From: Eulemur rufifrons
Taxonomy: Eukaryota; Chordata; Mammalia; Primates; Lemuridae
DNA: 64,000 nt
Assembly: GCF_041146395.1 (NCBI RefSeq)
Contig: NC_091000.1
Span: forward strand, 15,142,501-15,206,500
Reading direction: 5' to 3'
Part shown: piece by piece, positions 61,366-64,000 of the stretch
Numbering within the stretch: position 1 is the stretch's first letter
How the letters are laid out: each line of letters opens with the position of its first letter
The notes under the pieces: model-generated
What the model saw: only the letters and a program-made list of their open reading frames with translations
The model's database searches: none
Told to the model about the DNA's origin: nothing
Made by a program: the position numbers and the translations under genes

Positions 61366-61635
61366 TGTGTGTTTGAGACAGAGTCTTACTCTGTCTACCC
61401 AGGTAGAGTGCCGTGCCATCAGCCTAGCTCACAGCAACCACAAAGGCCTGGGCTCAAGCGATCCTCCTGCCTCAGCCTCCGGGAATAGCTGGGACTACAG
61501 GCATGTGCCACCATGCCCGGCTAATTTTTCTATTTTTAGTAGAGACGGGGTCTCGCTCTTGCTCAGGCTGGTCTCTAACTCCTGACCTCAAGTGATCCTT
61601 CCACCTTGGCCTCCCAGAGTGCTAGGATTACAGGG
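61366..61635 (-). mobile_element. Alu, antisense
   Basis: 'GAGACAGAGTCTTACTCTGT' to 'GTGCTAGGATTACAGG', with the strepsirrhine 'ATCAGCCTAGCTCACAGCAA'. The right end is cut short. 'TGTTTTTGGTTTT' lies on both sides and is a likely target duplication. Confidence 0.92.
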
Positions 61636-63485
61636 CCTGTTTTTGGTTTTTAAACGTAATTCTACCTTGCTCACATTGCAGAACATCACCAATCACATAG
61701 GGTACCCCTGTACCTTCTCTTACTTCTCAGAAAAGTCATTGCCCTGAGGCAGACAAGAATTTAACCACCACACATGACTGCATAATTGCTGCGATTTTTA
61801 TCACAGATCTTTGTCTGCAAATTGGAGACTAGGTTGGAAAAAAATTGATAATTCAACCTATTAATCAGTACACAAAGCCATAAAAGGAGGTCAGTGAAGC
61901 AACTGGGTCTATTTTAGGGTTCATGTTCATCTTTCTCTTTGATCTAAATCTTTCTCTTTCAACCTTATACTTTTCAATCTTGTACCATCAAAGGCAGGGG
62001 AACAGCTATGAACTAGTGCTAGGATCTAGAAAATGTTCTCTTCTGTTTTTTGTCGTTATCGTTTGCATTTTCACCCTGACATCACAGACAATTAGGGTGA
62101 GAGACGTGTACAGGAGGAGAACCTCACGCATCCTTTTTAGGTGATTTGTGTCTTTCTTTGTTATTTTCTCAGATAGATTTTATTTCTTGATTTCTCACCT
62201 CAAAAGCTAAGAAATAAAAAGCAAACACCAAATGTTTGGAATACGTTTTTCTGAATTACCAAAAACCCTGCATTTTGGGGAGGTAAACGAATATAAAAGT
62301 AATATATTTTAATTTAGCGTGTGTTATATTTAATTGTCCTATAATCCAGGTGATAGATCCTTTTTTTTCCTTCTTTGTGCCAACAGGGTTGGACAAGGAA
62401 ACTAGCCTATTGTTTTCTCTGACAAAATCATCCTGAGTGTATCTTTGCTGCACCATTGTTTACACCGAGACTGCCACTGATTTGGTGTGTTGGAAGGTGG
62501 AATCTACAGTATTCTTACTCTTTTGAGTTTGCATAGACAACCATGAAAAAGTTGCAAGAAAATTCACACTCAAGTGTCCCCCATGGAACCTGCCACCACT
62601 TCTCAAGCTGTTCCCTCATCTTCCCCTTTAAATTCCTCTCCTTATCCCTGTCTTCCACCCTTTCTTGAGTGGACAATTTCCCCAGGAGATAGTAGTTCAC
62701 ACACAGCCTCTTGTTCAGTGGATGTGATCAAAATGGAATCTGGAATCATAGTCATTTTCTTCTCTACCTCTCCAGAATTAGCTAGAAGAAAAGGGACATG
62801 TCTAGTCCTGAGGTTAGAGGACATCAAGAGTGATCTTCCACATTGGTTTATAGTTTGACTATTTTGTTTTTTGATTTTCTTTGTCCTAGAATACCTTAAA
62901 AATAAACTATTATACATCTCTTGCCCTGAAACCTGATTTACCAATATAACTTTGTAACTCTTCAATAAGATACTTATGTACATTTTGAATTATTCCCTCC
63001 TTCCCCCTCAATGATGTAACTAAACCTATGATGCTTAGAGAGTATCACCTTATCTGACTTCAGATTACTTTACAAGGATCTTTTACACTAATTTAACTCA
63101 AGAATGTGCCCAGTCCACCCTTCCATATTCTTGGATTTTTCCCTGGCGGGTACGGTGGAGAAATAAAAACAGAATAATAGGTAACAGTTGGAAAATGGAA
63201 GAACACTGGAATGTGGAAAGGATAAAATAAAAATTGTGTGTAATCTTAATACATGGAGATAACCAGTGCTTGTATTTTGGTGTGTCATCTTTCTAGTTTT
63301 TTGTATGTATATTTTAAGCAAGATGAAAACTGATATTACCTTAATATTACAATGAACTTCCTTCATATCATTACATATCTCTTGAAACTATGAGTTTTTT
63401 CATCCCTAAATGTATAAGCATGTCTTCCAAGAATTAGCACATTTTGTTAAATTATGTATATCATCTCCAAAGATTTACATTATAA
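61636..63485. other. Gene-free stretch, nothing identified
   Basis: AT-rich with short frames on both strands and no motif. Some words near 62.9 kb resemble antisense L1 but cannot be assigned. Confidence 0.35.
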
Positions 63486-63830
63486 ATGATACCATGATAT
63501 TATCTAATAAACAGTCCATGTAAAAATTTCTCATTTGTCCTTGTAATGTTCTTTATAGCTGTTTTTTTTTTTTTCCCTTTGTGTTCCAGTATCCAGGAAT
63601 AATACAGGAGCATGCACTGAGTTTAATATTCTTAGAGAATAAAATAAGATTTTTAATGGGAGTAATATTTCATGATATGCCTGTCCCTAATTTATTTAAT
63701 CATCCCCCTGCTGTGCAACATTTATATTTTCTATTTGTAGCTACTATAAATGACCCTGTGATGAACACAAGTGTACATAAAGCTCTGAGTGTATCTTTAA
63801 TTATTTCCCAAGTTTATCCCTTATAGGCAG
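63486..63830 (-). mobile_element. Old L1-like fragment, antisense (tentative)
   Basis: 'TTTGTGTTCCAGTATCCAGG' and 'GTAGCTACTATAAATGACCC' resemble antisense old LINE 3' text. Heavily diverged. Confidence 0.35.
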
Positions 63831-64000
63831 GAAAGCTCCCTGTGGATCCTGCCCCATGTGCCGTGGTCGCACATTCCCCAGCAAAAGTTCTACGTGCCCT
63901 GCGAGTAGTCCCACAGGTTCTGCTCACATCCACACTGAAGGGGCAGGCACACTAGCTTTGAGATAAGAGAAAGAGAACATGTTTCCCCTGCCCTAGGGTC

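Noticed and set aside
61067..61585. Open frame of 172 codons
   Set aside because: Its second half is translated Alu sequence; no gene evidence.
60405..64000. A further TRIM-like gene beyond TRIML1, or ZFP42
   Set aside because: No RING, B-box, SPRY or zinc-finger pattern was found in the flank. In human, ZFP42 lies on the other side of TRIML2 and farther away than this window reaches.

Overview
The window is vertebrate nuclear DNA: introns with GT-AG borders, a high density of interspersed repeats, and no prokaryotic gene structure. The Alu copies carry changes typical of strepsirrhine primates: 'GTTGCTGTGAGCTAGGCTGA' in the right arm, 'CAGCCTGAGCAAGAG' in the left arm, and in some copies a short insertion between the arms. 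The source is therefore probably a lemur or a close relative (inference from repeat diagnostics; no search was run).

Two protein-coding genes can be reconstructed exon by exon, and both belong to the TRIM-like pair found side by side on human chromosome 4q35. TRIML2 lies on the minus strand (coding 37710 down to 27962, seven coding exons: B-box, coiled coil, PRY-SPRY). TRIML1 lies on the plus strand (coding 54204 to 60404, six coding exons: RING, coiled coil, PRY-SPRY, 468 residues). They are divergent, with about 16.5 kb between their start codons. Every internal splice site used is GT-AG and every exon is open in the right phase.

The most interesting biology is in the domain remains. TRIML2 has an intact B-box, and directly upstream of its start codon lies a decayed RING that has lost most zinc ligands and has no start codon. 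TRIML1 has an intact RING, and its exon-1 linker looks like a B-box that has lost its cysteines. The pair seems to have arisen from a full RING/B-box/coiled-coil/SPRY ancestor by complementary loss. Two features may be lineage-specific: a stop codon that shortens the TRIML2 C-terminus, and a (TG)13 tract in place of the polypyrimidine tract at the TRIML1 exon 3 acceptor.

Region by region: 1-1634 is the 5' end of an antisense LINE-1. From 1.6 to 27.8 kb is gene-free DNA full of old L1, MaLR LTR, MIR and DNA-transposon fragments plus several Alus. From 27.8 to 37.9 kb is TRIML2. From 38 to 54.2 kb is intergenic, with an Alu inserted in an Alu and an unrecognised decayed coding relic at 50.8-51.9 kb. 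From 54.2 to 60.4 kb is TRIML1, with a solo LTR in its last intron. From 60.4 to 64 kb is 3' flank. No RNA gene, CRISPR array or clear undescribed system was found.
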